Assembly (NCBI GenBank): GCA_019828595.1
Contig: JAHQRK010000019.1
Span: forward strand, 1,116,001 to 1,180,000
DNA: 64,000 nt
Origin: Aphanomyces cochlioides
Lineage: Eukaryota > Oomycota > Saprolegniomycetes > Saprolegniales > Verrucalvaceae
Direction of reading: 5' to 3'
Part shown: in pieces, positions 9,928 to 20,984 of the stretch
Numbering within the stretch: position 1 is the first letter of the stretch
Layout: each line of letters starts with the position of its first letter
Program-made: the position numbers and the translations under genes
Notes under the pieces: model-generated
Database searches by the model: none
What the model was told of the DNA's origin: nothing
Seen by the model: only the letters and a program-made list of their open reading frames with translations

Positions 9928-12900
9928 TAAATTAGTTGGCTCATCGCCGCAGCAAAGAGCACAGGTTTCTTTTGAAAGAGTGCTTGGATAATTTGGGGAC
10001 GGGCTAGAAGTTCGTCTTGGACGATCCCGCTCACTTGGGGGAAATCATCACAGAGCAGACATACCAAGTCAACAATTTCATCATTGGACGCATCTCGCTT
10101 GACAAACTCCGACACGAGTTGTGACGCGAGCGCGGCGGCGAAATCTGGCTTCCCGTGCTCAAACGCGTGTTTCATGCATGCTTGAATGGCTGGTTTTGTT
10201 GATGAATTTATGGGGACGTGTGGCAATGTGTCGACCAAGCAGCACATGACGGCTGGAGTTGGGGGTAGACTTTGTACAAGCGAGGCAAACTCTTGGATGG
10301 AGTTGTTCGTCGAGTTGACGACTTGTTTTGACAGCGCATAGAGTTGTTCAAGCGCTGTCGGGGCGGTTGCGACTGGAGCTACGGTCACTACATTTTTCAA
10401 TTTGCGCATACGAGACACCTAGGCAGATCCGTGTCAACCCGAGGACGATTGGAGTGGAGTACAATGTGCTTGGAGAATTCCATGGCCAAGCTTGTTTTGA
10501 TCATGGATTCGAGGCTTGCGATCGCTTTTTCAGTGGCAATATTCATCGCAACGCTCTTGACGCTCGTGGGAATCGTCGGCGAAATGAGAACTTCCATGGC
10601 TTGCGGAATATGATGGCGACAGTATGGCTCGGCCGCTTCTCTGGCTTGTCGACAGGCCTAATCATGCAAAAAGTGTCAAAGCGAGCGGAGGGAAGGCAAT
10701 CTGACTTGTATTTTTGCTGCCGGCAGTTGCTGTCGGACTTGAGCAGTGAGCCACCGCGTCTGATCTTCCTTGGATTGACTGGTATTTACTTGAGAGAGTA
10801 ATTTCTCAACAAATGCCGCCGCAGATGGTTGCAGAATCGTTGTGTTGGCAAAATGGCACACGTTGGTGATGACAGTGTCCACGACGAACTCGACAGTTGG
10901 TTGGAGACTGGGATATTGCTTATAAAATGCAATTGTCAATGCTGAATCTGCCATGGACGCAACTGGTTGTTCCATGGTGTCCACTGACAGCAGTGACGAC
11001 TGTTGAACAACGTATGGACGCAGTTTCACCTTGCGGCTTGTGCTTTGCTTGTCGTCTTGGTACAACGTTTGCAAGAATCGACGAAATATCGCAACATCCT
11101 ACATGCAATAATTGTGAATCAAACTCTCGATCATGAGAATGTGGTCTGTACCTTGACGCAGCTCTGGACGTACAAGCTGTTAACAAGAAATGGAATCGCA
11201 TCCATGTGTTGACATTGTATTTGCAGGCCACCATCAAGAGGCGATTGGACTTGAGCCATACATTTTGATCGCAAAAGGCCTTCGAGTTGCAGCATTAAGT
11301 AGAGTGTGTTTTCGCTGGGGGAAGCGTTCAGCCGAGGGGAGCAATAGACTTGCTGCAGACGGTTAAAGACTTTTTGGAAATATGTTGTTTCAACAGCAAT
11401 TGGATCTTTTGTCACCATCATCAAGTAGTCGCAAATCCAAGGAATATGGGCCATCAATGTGTGATCTGCAATGCTCGCCTACGACTTTTTGAGAACAAGC
11501 AACGATCAAGGATATACCTCCAAGTAGACATTGATGTCAAGAGGAACTGGTATTTGATTTCGCATTCGAATAGCATCACGAGAGGCAGCTTCCATGGCAG
11601 CATTGTTATTTGTCCATTGTGGCAACGTCCAGTACGGCGAAAAATGCAACCATCCAAGAAATTTGCCTAGTAGTTTTGCTTGGAGCACCATCATGCTGAA
11701 ATGTTTCCGAAGGGATGAAGGAGAGAGAGACATCAATGTGTTAAGGATTTGAACCAAGTTGGCATGGAGTACCGCGGCAACCAGCGAGGAGAATTCGTGT
11801 CGGTTGCTTCCAGTCAAAAATTCGTAAAAGAAACGCTGGTTGTCCGTGAAAGGTGCTGCATCGATGTCGTTGTCGTCCTTGGCCACTTTTTTCTCGAGTG
11901 CAAGGGAATTTTGTTTGCTTTGGTTGTGCGTTAGACGTTGATGCAATTTTCGAAGACGGTCGGCGTTCTTGAGTTTGTCATCGCCAATAATTTTCGCAAC
12001 CAAGTCTCGATCATTTTCACCGAGGGGATTGATGCCCACTTGAAGCAATTCCGTAACAAAGAGCTGCGCAAACCACCAGTGGTTGCTCGAAAGGAGCTCA
12101 TCCAACACAACTCCAGGCTGAATTGTGTCCTGGCGATTTGTCATGGATGACTGCGCACTTTGCCATGTGCGCAGCAAGGCCAAGAAGCTATCGCGGGCTT
12201 TTTCACGGTTGCTATAGACGACTGTTTCTTCAGGCGTGCGAAAATGCAGGCGCGAATCTGTTTCTTCTCTAAAAGGCACGGCGAAATTACGATTTGACGC
12301 GCGAGCTAATGTGGAATCAGTACTGCAGCCTGATAAGATGCTACATACCTTCGCCTTCTACAGGAAGCTGAGTTCCTGCCTGTTGGCTTTCTGTGGCTCG
12401 CAATTCTTCATACTTTTCGATGTAAGCAGTAAATCGATCGAGCAGTGGGCTAGCTACATTTGCTTTATGAAAAGCATCAATGGCGAGCTTCAAAATATCC
12501 ACTCCATAAGCTTCGAGCCAGGATGGCACTTGATTAAGGACAGAAACTGCGAACTGTCTCGCGTCTTTGTCGTCCTTCTGAAGTAGTGAGAACAGCCACT
12601 GGAGCTCAATGTTTGTGCTTGGTACGAGCTTTCCTTGCAGGACGAACGTGTACAGAGCAGCCGGAGGAGTGAGATTGTGATCGATATGCTCAAGGACGCG
12701 TTCGATTGACTGTGGCTCTTCTTCTGACCCGGCCGATGAATTGTTTGATGTATCCAGCGGCTCATTTGGATGGTTATCTAAAGATGGTTTTGAAGGCAAT
12801 TGTTTGGAATTTTTTGCAGCTGATGGTGCCATAAGTCTGGTCTCAAATTTCTCGAGAACTCCTTTTTCAAGCAGAACTTCCTCTACATCTTGTGGTGTTG

Positions 12901-13538
12901 ATAGCAGTGGAGCGTCTAGTGAGGTTGTGGACAAAAGAGTCGATCGTATTCGTCTTCTGTCTTTCTGGGGTTTTTTCGTCACTGCGACATGATTAGCCGG
13001 TGGTGATTTCTTGGATGGACCACTAGAGCCACCTAATAGACTATTAGATCTTCCTTCGTTTTGATGGATGCACACCTAGTGGAGGAAAGTCCTGTGTCGT
13101 CCAAGCAGGAGGAGGTGCTGGTGGATTTGGTATCGCTACGACTGGGACTCGCTTCTTGGAAATCTTCTCTTTTCTGATTGGCGCGGTAGGTGTTGGGGTT
13201 GTTGGCGGAGCGACATTGGAGGATAAATCCGCTTGCTCTTTGAAGCCGCTCTTGAAATGAACTCGCAAGTGGCTCAGGAACGAATAGACCAACTGATCAG
13301 GGTTCAATTCTTCGAGACGCGTCTCAAATTCGTTGCCTAGACTCAGGAAGTCGCTTGGACACGCACTGTCATTTCTGTTGTCATTGGCGTCGACGAGGTC
13401 CTTTGGCTCGTAGTATGTCGAGCGGCTCACAATCCATCGCTGAATTTGCGCACTTTGTCCTTCTATACATGCTTTCCACACAGCTTCTCCCAGTACAGCT
13501 TCAAAGGCAGCTTCACTGTCCAGCACAGTGTCGACCAT
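9924..13538 (-). CDS. CDAN1: Codanin-1 (CDAN1) homologue
   Basis: A seven-exon gene gives 1114 residues; human codanin-1 has about 1230. Exons: 13538-13076, 13032-12349, 12305-11518, 11478-11152, 11098-10706, 10657-10463 and 10418-9924, with introns of 39-53 nt. Codanin features recognised include the DFPPLG motif near residue 150, a segment in which a long helix reads AKLLGKFLGWLHFSPY (codanin AKFLGFVAFLPY), the HIPWICDYL block (codanin TVPWLVEFL), PTVEFVVDTVITN (codanin RTVEFVAERIGSN) and ATEKAIASLES (codanin ATEKACAWLSA). In animals codanin-1 binds the histone chaperone ASF1 and restrains histone delivery to chromatin; its partner is CDIN1. A related role here is inference. The final stop overlaps the ankyrin gene's stop. 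An ATCCGGAAA element lies about 50 bp upstream of the start. Confidence 0.85.
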
Positions 13539-13746
13539 CTTTCCCGCCGGATCGAGATTTGAATTTTGAAATGCATCGAACTTTATTCATCCGGAAAGAA
13601 ACAATTAACCGGAAATTCGAGAAAAAAATGCAAAAATTCAAACTCACAATAAAAATGAACTGAAGATTAAATTTTCTGAATAAAACAATTATTTATTGGC
13701 GAATTTTCGACAGCGCACGTGTTGAACGATCTGAACGCTGCCTTCC

Positions 13747-15518
13747 ATGCTGCCATGCTCAGTGCCGCCAGAGAACTCGTTTCCGCCTGTGATCTTGAAA
13801 CAAGAGGACGAATATCACTTGCAGCGCGTAGCCAAGGAGAATCTACGAGCGATGCAAGATCTACACAACAGATGCGCGTCCAACATGATGACATGGATTC
13901 CGTGTGAGGTTGGTTTCCCATGCAATGCCAGAAAATTACACAGAAGAGCTCTGTAGATGAGTGGTCATTCAATTGAAGATCCTCAAGTCATGAAAACACA
14001 CTTTGTTGATCCAGAAAGCACCGTGGACGGGCAAGCGTGCGTGTTGTACCGAGCATCAATCACAGTCCACTCCTCGTTTTCGGAGGTGCAGTCGTTGATC
14101 GTCGTAGATCAGACAAGACCAAACGTACCCTAGGTCATGAGTGCAATTGCGTCAAGCAACACTAAAGAATACCGCAAGCAAATGCGAAATCTCTACCCGT
14201 CCGACTTTGTTGATGGCATTTGCTTGCATTCGTTGCCACCAACTAAACTGAATCGACCGCGGTACTTCTACAAAGCACTCAAGTGGTGCGCATTGCAGCC
14301 TCCAAGCAACGGCACCGCGTTTGACTTTTGTTTCCTTGAATATGCTGGCATTCACAAAGACGCCAACAAGAAGGTAGTCAGGTCTCAATCATCCTTGGTC
14401 ATATGACGTCAACAAAGGTCGGCTTTTGTATCCAACAAAGCGTTACGATGGACAAAATCGTTCCCGACTTTGCGCATCGCGGCTTGTTGCGCAATCTATT
14501 CACACGCACTGGGATCCTCGTGACGACAACTGTGCGGAAGAACGTACTCCACGTCATCTCGTACTGCCAAATTCAAGGCGCACGTCTACAGCCAGCACAG
14601 GCTCGACATGCCGAAGTCCTCATGTTTCGACGCGTATGCTGGAACCAACTCGAGTGTCCATGCTTAATCCATAGTAGGTTGCCGCGCTGCGCAACTTGGC
14701 ATTGTACTTAGAAAGCTGTCGGCTGGGTAAAATTCCATTGATTGAACGATGGCGATGGGTCCCTGACACTGCTCGACGAACATGTGCGGTCTGCGCCAAG
14801 ACTTTTTTGCTGCGGCGCAAGCATCATTGTCGTCAGTGCGGCGAAGGTATCTCCTCCCTCCTGTCGGCAGTCTTCTTATCTATTGATCTAGTGGTTTGCA
14901 ACCTCTGTGCTCCACTCCGTGACGTGGACATGGCGATCTTTGGAGCTACACGGATGCGGATCTGTCAAGTTTGCGTCTTGCGGAGCGACGTTGTGATCAA
15001 GTACGCTTCTCTCTTTGTCTGCAAATTCTGGATGTCGTTCTGTTCAATCTCTTAGGGATGATCAGTGTAGATCCTCTGTGCTTACAGGGCCAGACGACAT
15101 GACCGATGATCTTCCTGATGATCAAACTGGATACGGAGCTCAGCAGAACAAAACTTTGGCTACGAACGAACGGAGTACAAAGCCAGTGGAGTCGACAGAG
15201 GCTTCAAGCCACAGCCATCTCCCGTACCCTCTCTCGTTCAACCAGGCAAGCGACGTCGAGTCGAGGACAAGCATGATTGGGTCGGACGAGACGGACTTTG
15301 TGTTCGCAACCAACAACTACCTCAAGATCATGCGACAGCTCCAAGAAAATCAATCGACAAAGACGATGACAGGGCGCTCAACAGACGAGAGGGGGCTATT
15401 GATACCGCCGCCACCGCCGCCGCGGGGGCTACAGGTAGAGACCCAGTCTTATGGCCTTATTAGTCAACTGCCTCGCAGGTTGCACGACGAGCTCATCCGG
15501 CGGATCTACCCGTCTTAA
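13747..15518 (+). CDS. START-FYVE domain protein (paralogue 1)
   Basis: Seven exons give 500 residues: 13747-13908, 13957-14100, 14134-14373, 14418-14633, 14678-14846, 14892-15000 and 15056-15518. The intron at 14101-14133 would be only 30-33 nt, but an in-frame TAG must be removed there. After an N-terminal FPP...EDEYHL helix comes a START-like lipid-binding region (about residues 75-230: VLYRASITV, FDFCFLEYAG, VGFCIQQSV). A FYVE finger follows (~290-350: CAVCAKTF, RRKHHCRQCGE, CNLCA, RICQVC). The tail is disordered and Pro-rich, with a run of prolines near the end. FYVE fingers bind PI3P on endosomes, so a membrane-trafficking role is likely. It aligns domain by domain with the gene at 47361-49398, except that the tail differs. 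Confidence 0.8.
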
Positions 15519-15778
15519 CGTCGGCTATGAAGTCGACGCTCTTAGCACGTCAAGCAAAACTACGCGAGAGGCGTGGAGCTCCAAATTGATATGGTTGCGC
15601 TGATGGACGTCCGTTAGGGCAAGAAGTACATCATTGCCACTCCAGCGGTCAGTAGGTCATTGACCATTCCCCCGCTGCAACTCCCTCATCATGGCGCATC
15701 TAATGCTACGTGAATGAGGTACGCTCGCTTATGGGATCTCCTGAGGACTGACGCAAGTAGACAATCTTTTCATTCACA

Positions 15779-16813
15779 TTAGTCGTGGATTGGGATGATA
15801 GGAGTGACAAAGCGATAGTCGACGACAACGAGTCCCATCTTGCGGAAAGAAGACACAAAGCCGACTGTGCCCGAAACATTGGCGGTAAAGCCGTCCAGAT
15901 CAAAGTTGTCGGGCACTTTGATCACAACGTACTGCGTTCGGCCGACTAGGAGCTCACAAACAGTTGAGAGAGGCCAGTCGCCAAGGTACAAATCGACCGT
16001 AGAGCGAGAGCGGTATTCAGGACCACCCCACGGCGGATCAATAAAGACGACATCTTGGCGAAAACATTGAGCGACTTCGACGTAGTTGGCGCAGAAGCAT
16101 TGAATGTTCACAAATGAGAGCACAGTGTGGAGGTTGTGCACGAGCATTTGGAAGCGTGTTGCGTCAATTTCGATCGCTTGAACGTAACGAAAGTATGTGC
16201 AGAAGGAGCTTGAGTTGCCACCAATGCACGCCGTGCCGTCGGTGATAACGCTGTCGGGGCTGACACCGTCAAGGGACATCAAGAAATGAGAGATGCGCGC
16301 AGCAGTTTTCATGTCGGTGACGCTGTATTGAGCAACTTCATCCAGCTGGAGTTGGATGCGGAGTTCGGGGGCCACACCTCCAAAGAGAAAATCACGCTTG
16401 TCGTTGGGATCTGATGTGGTCTTGTTCTTCTTATTGGTCTTCTGCTGTGTTTTCTCTGGCGATGTCGGTTCTGGAATCGGTGTGCCGGCGACCAGCGCAT
16501 TCCACAGCGACATTTCATTCGCGTTGAGAGGGCGCTCATCAATGTCGTCGTCAACTTGATTGTTGGTCTGTTTCTTCTTGCTTTTCTTTGTCTCTGAATC
16601 GGTCAAGGACGATGCGGAGGATGTCGACGCCGACGAGGATGGCGAGAGTTTCATCGCGGCCAATTTGGACTGCAGATCATCGTCGGTTGGGAGTTGAATA
16701 TTTGTCGCATCAGTCTTCTGTTTCCGTCTCGATTTCGCTCCTGGTCGATTACGTCGAGGGTGAGACGTACGCGACGACGACGACGGTAGTGTCTCTGTCG
16801 TAGCAGACGTCAT
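15779..16813 (-). CDS. TGS1: Trimethylguanosine synthase (TGS1)
   Basis: This single-exon, 344-residue protein converts the m7G cap of snRNAs, snoRNAs and telomerase-type RNAs to 2,2,7-trimethylguanosine using S-adenosylmethionine. The methyltransferase domain occupies about residues 150-340. Motif I is TDGTACIGGNSSSF, the acidic SAM-ribose residue is in QAIEID, and the catalytic NPPY-like motif is FIDPPWGGPEY, whose tryptophan stacks the guanine in TGS1. Residues 1-140 are basic, Ser-rich and low-complexity (KKSKKKQ, KTNKKNK), fitting a nuclear protein. It is short next to the human protein because only the catalytic half is kept, as in fungi and protists. Start is the ATG at 16813. The gene is convergent with the START-FYVE gene. 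Confidence 0.93.
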   Translation of the reverse strand: MTSATTETLPSSSSRTSHPRRNRPGAKSRRKQKTDATNIQLPTDDDLQSKLAAMKLSPSSSASTSSASSLTDSETKKSKKKQTNNQVDDDIDERPLNANEMSLWNALVAGTPIPEPTSPEKTQQKTNKKNKTTSDPNDKRDFLFGGVAPELRIQLQLDEVAQYSVTDMKTAARISHFLMSLDGVSPDSVITDGTACIGGNSSSFCTYFRYVQAIEIDATRFQMLVHNLHTVLSFVNIQCFCANYVEVAQCFRQDVVFIDPPWGGPEYRSRSTVDLYLGDWPLSTVCELLVGRTQYVVIKVPDNFDLDGFTANVSGTVGFVSSFRKMGLVVVDYRFVTPIIPIHD

Positions 16814-17740
16814 GTGAGCTGTAATCCAAGAATGGAACGGACGGCCACGGCACGGGCGGCGGCACCTGACGAGGACGTGGTCGATTGCTTATTGGCCCGC
16901 GTCCGCCCACGGGTGGAAAAACTGCCGACCAATCCACGCTCAGGACAGCTTAAAATCGAAATCAAAGTAAAAAACGTCCGATTAAAATAAAACCTTCCAA
17001 AATGCATCCTATATTAACCCAGTATTCAATATCAAAATTTATACAATATCAAAGGTTTTTGGTGTTCATACCTTGAATTAGCTCTTGATAGTGTCACCTT
17101 GCTATCCCGAACCAACAGCATAATGACAATAAGCAGCTCGTTTATTCATAGCGTGGGATTTTAGTTTGAAGGGTTATCTATCTATAAAACTACGTGGAGG
17201 CTGATGAGTAAGAATATTAACTATGAGAGACTTATGTTATTCCAGTATTGACCGCCTGGACATGACGGTAATTTAAACTTCAACGTTTCAACGGATCATA
17301 TCTCCACAGCTAAATCGTTGGCACAGTTTTTTTTTCTCCACAACGCCAGGCAATGCAAAGCGTAATGTCGTTCGGGAGAGGTGAGAGGTGGAGTCAAAAG
17401 CGAGTTTAAGAAAACGCCACAACATGAAGATCAATCTAGCCGACAGTGTCTATTGGACGATGTCCAGCAAAAGATCGTTGACCTGCTGATTGCTTCTTGG
17501 GTGCCTCAACGATATCGGGTGCTGAAGAACTTACTGTGTGTATTTTTTATATTCATTGTCACTTTGTACGTAATGCTATGGGCAGAAGAGAAGAACAGAG
17601 CAACAACCCGCACTGAATCAGTGTCCGGATAAAAGAGCATCTGATCCGGATATTTGAATTACGGATATCCTTTATTTTATCCGTATAGTTTTCTTCCGGA
17701 TAAAGCTCGTTAAAAAGTTTTTAACCGGACAATTGAAAAG
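16814..17740. promoter_or_regulatory. Intergenic region with TCCGGATA elements upstream of acylphosphatase
   Basis: No convincing gene is seen. A small open frame at 17381-17632 with one hydrophobic segment was not accepted. Close to the acylphosphatase start lie GTCCGGATAA (17623-17632), ATCCGGATA (17644-17652), ACGGATATCC (17661-17670) and TTCCGGATAA (17694-17703). The last is about 40 bp before the ATG, the expected place for a promoter or initiator element. Confidence 0.45.
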
Positions 17741-18116
17741 ATGCCCCAAGTGTTTGTCCGTGTCCGAGGCAATGTCCAGAAGGTCATGTTTCGACAGACA
17801 TTGATCCGAGCGATGATCAAGCGGGGAATTGTGGGCGGTGCATCGAACAACCGCCAGCAGAAAGATTTGGTCGATATCACGTTCGAAGGTGAAGAAGACG
17901 CCATCGGCCAGCTCGTTCAAGCGTTGAAAACGACCAAGCCACTCAATAGCTGGGGCGCGCAAGTCGAGAAGCTTGAAATTCGGGACTCAGGCATATCCAT
18001 GGAAGACCACCAAGTGAGAACAGTTTGTCGTGGTTGAGAGCTGATTTGTGTCGTAGGTCACCACCGAAAATGTGGATAATCGCTCGTGGAACCCGAATGT
18101 GGTCATGTACTTGTAA
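17741..18116 (+). CDS. Acylphosphatase
   Basis: Two exons (17741-18013 and 18057-18116, intron 43 nt) give 110 residues. Acylphosphatases hydrolyse carboxyl-phosphate bonds such as that of 1,3-bisphosphoglycerate. The family fold is visible: VFVRVRGNVQ-x-V-x-FRQ contains the phosphate-binding loop and catalytic Arg (FR, residues ~18-19), and GGASNN supplies the catalytic Asn (~40). The usual G after VQ is Lys here (VQKV). The C-terminal second exon (VTTENVDNRSWNP...) lies after the core fold. Start is the ATG at 17741, directly after clustered TCCGGATA elements. A small cytosolic enzyme is expected. Confidence 0.85.
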
Positions 18117-18670
18117 GCCAAGCACTCGCCAGTCGCGCTCCAGACTCGACGCCATAACTCTAATACTAAACTGAACGTAAAGCCTGTCTTCTCAACCGAA
18201 CCCATGAGTCCAGAGTCAAAGCATACCTACACCGAAGCGAAGACTCTTGAAGTCCATGTGGGTCCGAGCGCAATCTGAGCACAAGTTGGCATTTTCACAC
18301 GTTGAAATGTCCACTACGTCTACGTGCTCCAGGAGAAACCACAAGAGCGTAAAGATTGCAAGACAAGGATTGACGAGATGGCAAAAACATTGTTTGAATC
18401 ACAAAGAGATGGAGATGGGCTCCACCTGATCTACCTTTCGATCAGATAGATACGATTCAACAAGCGTGGAGTTAGGAACAGACAACTGCTGCGTCGGACG
18501 ACTCAAGCCGTCGTCTACAACAGAGCGTTCAACTCTTGGAAAATGCAGAACGGCTCAGGGCAGTATGGAGCTACGAGGCGACAGGGGGAACGGCATGGAT
18601 GGATCGGCAGTGGATCCTGCTCTCTCTGAAGCTCTTCGGGGGAATGTAGCCCACGTACCAAGCCAGGGGG
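18117..18670. other. Intergenic, nothing recognised
   Basis: About 550 bp between acylphosphatase and the convergent HGG-repeat gene. No coding pattern, repeat or RNA structure was noticed. Confidence 0.4.
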
Positions 18671-19649
18671 TTAGCTCGATTGATGTTGTCCCAAGGAGGA
18701 CAAATGCTCGACGCACATGTTGACCTTGGGGCCAACAAAAGCCGTCTTCGCAACGCTGCGCGTACAAGACTCGACCGAGCAAATGCGATCTTTGCGGTGG
18801 TTGTTGCATAAACCACCGCCGCGATCTGTCTTGCCACAACCGGGAACGCTGCAGATGCGCTTTTCACCGTGCTTGGCACAGAAGCCGTCGCGCTGGACGC
18901 TCTTGGTGCATAGTGGATAGCTGCAAGGCTGGCCTCCTCCATGCGTTCGACAGAGACCGCGGCCCTAAATGGCCAAGTGAGACATAAGAGATATGCACAC
19001 AATCATTACAAGTGCTTTCTTTGTACATCCTTGGTGATTACATGGCGTGCCGCCTCCGTGACGTTTGCAACGACCGTGCGATTGCGCGACGCGAACACAG
19101 TTTGGCTCCATGCATCGCTTGCCGCCGCCGTGGAGAATGCATCGTTGGCGTCCTTGGTTGCTCTTGGAACAGTTCGGGACGGAACAGAAGCGCGTGCCGC
19201 CATGGTCTTTGCATTTCCCACGGTACGGAATCACGACGGAGCATCCAGGCGCTAGACATTGCTGCTTTACACCAGTCGTTTGAACCAGAGGTACAGCAGC
19301 AGCAGAGGACGAAGAGGGAGGTGGAGAGAGATGTGGGAAGCTCACGCGATGATGCGTTGGAGGTTCATACGTCCCTGGCAGGATTGGCGGTTGAGTTGAT
19401 GGCGCATACCCAGACCTACTGGCTGCCGTGAAATGTATCCTGTATCATTTCGAGGGTCTACCCTGGGTAATGCTGGGGGGCATATTGAAACTGGCGATTG
19501 GCATGGGGATGCGGAAGGCTGTTGTTCCATCCGCCGTGGTACGGAAACGCGGGCGGTGGCGGTTGATCCAAGCGTGGAATGGTCGGCGGTGGCGTGTGGT
19601 GGCTATAGAAATGTATCTGCGCCTCGTCGTCTTCGTCTTCTTGCTGCAT
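18671..19649 (-). CDS. HGG-type Cys/His repeat protein (WRKY19-like family), copy 1
   Basis: Three exons (19649-19462, 19415-19010, 18964-18671) give 295 residues. After an acidic start and a proline/histidine-rich low-complexity region (residues ~10-120) come seven tandem units of about 24 residues with the pattern C-x4-C-x8/9-C-x2-HGG(G). Each unit probably binds one zinc through Cys3His. The same repeat occurs in plant and oomycete proteins commonly labelled 'probable WRKY transcription factor 19', but no WRKY domain is present here. Function is unknown; nucleic-acid or protein binding is likely. Two paralogues lie at 30360-31151 and 34902-35732. Start choice (ATG 19649) is moderately certain because the upstream frame stays open. 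Confidence 0.8.
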
Positions 19650-20984
19650 GTTGAACCAAGAAGATGCAAAAGTGGAGTGCGTCGCATGGCATGTGCGGTC
19701 GCGAGAGACGTGAAAAATCACCACCTCGAAAAGAGACAATTAAATACATGATACAACAGCAGGGTGAACCAGGGGACGACTCGCCACTCGAGTCTGCTGG
19801 CGACTTCTTTTTCCAGACAGACGAGGCTGCGATTCCTCTCCATGTTTTTTCGCCACTGTTGGACTTTGTACTGCGCATATGACCAGGTCCGACCAAGAGC
19901 TCACCTGCCGCGGCATCTGGCACTTTAGCCATGTCTTGCCTGATACCCAAACATAGAATATTGTGAAATTTAATAACTTTTGTAAATTTATAGTAATATT
20001 ATTAATTGATTTTCAAAGGTTTGTGGTTTGGAACAGCATTAAGAATACAGGAAGATGAGGAAAGATCCGTCCTGTAGACTTTATTGCACGAATCGAGCAA
20101 GATTCATGCGCAGCTTTCGATGTAGGACATTGAGACAGTGGTCGGATGGGCACTCTGAAGAAAGCGACGTTGAATATGCGTTCAAATATATGCCGTCAAG
20201 TGGATACACAGGGCAGGTTCTGTCCATCTATGTGCTCCATACATTCCCCGTCTGGCTCTGTCGTTGTGAGCCGCATCGTTTGCAGTGATCGGTGCGTTGG
20301 ACATCTAGGTCTTTCCCCCTCCTTGGGGGAAAGACATACCAAGGTTGGTATGGAGGAGGCTCAGAACCACGATGAAGTCTTTCTTCATTTTTATAGTTGG
20401 GGGGTACAGTACACTCCAAAATGACAGTCAGTACGACACAGTCGACCGGTGCAATCATACAGCCACAAAATCGACACGTCGACGTGGAAATTTGTACTTG
20501 CATTTTGTAATACCTGTCATATTTTATAATCCTGTTCAATAGCCCATATCTCCTCTATGTCATGGCGGTGAGGAAGTCGCATTGAGCACGACGCGATACT
20601 GTATTGCTTTTGCTTGAAACTGGTCAGAGGTGCACTCGACATGGATATCTTCACATGGGCATGCAACGCTGATTCATTGACAGTGCAACTCGAGATCGTG
20701 TACATGTACCCTCCCGACGAGCCTTTCCTTCGCCTCGAACGTCCAAATCCACCACGAGACACCGTGACGGAATCGTCGTCGCCGTGTGAATCCAGTTGTG
20801 AAAGAGAGCGCATGCTGCGTTGTGTGTCGAGCGGCGGGGAACAACAGAGATGGTTGACGAGCTGACGACTGCCCCATGTGGTGTTTGTGTAACTTGACTT
20901 GGCGACGGTAGGCTGACGCCACTTTGATTGTGGGACTCCAAGTCCACTGTGGAGGAACGAAGTTTCCGAGTGAAAGTACAGTGT
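19650..20984. other. Intergenic, no gene supported
   Basis: Only short frames overlapping on both strands. None has a recognisable motif or a plausible exon chain. Confidence 0.35.

Noticed and set aside
17381..17632. 83-codon plus-strand frame with a hydrophobic stretch
   Set aside because: No homology signal, no clear promoter or splice context, and only one short hydrophobic segment; length is compatible with chance.
18671..19649. Calling the HGG-repeat proteins WRKY transcription factors
   Set aside because: No WRKYGQK motif or WRKY zinc finger is present; only the repeat region shared with some plant proteins of that name.
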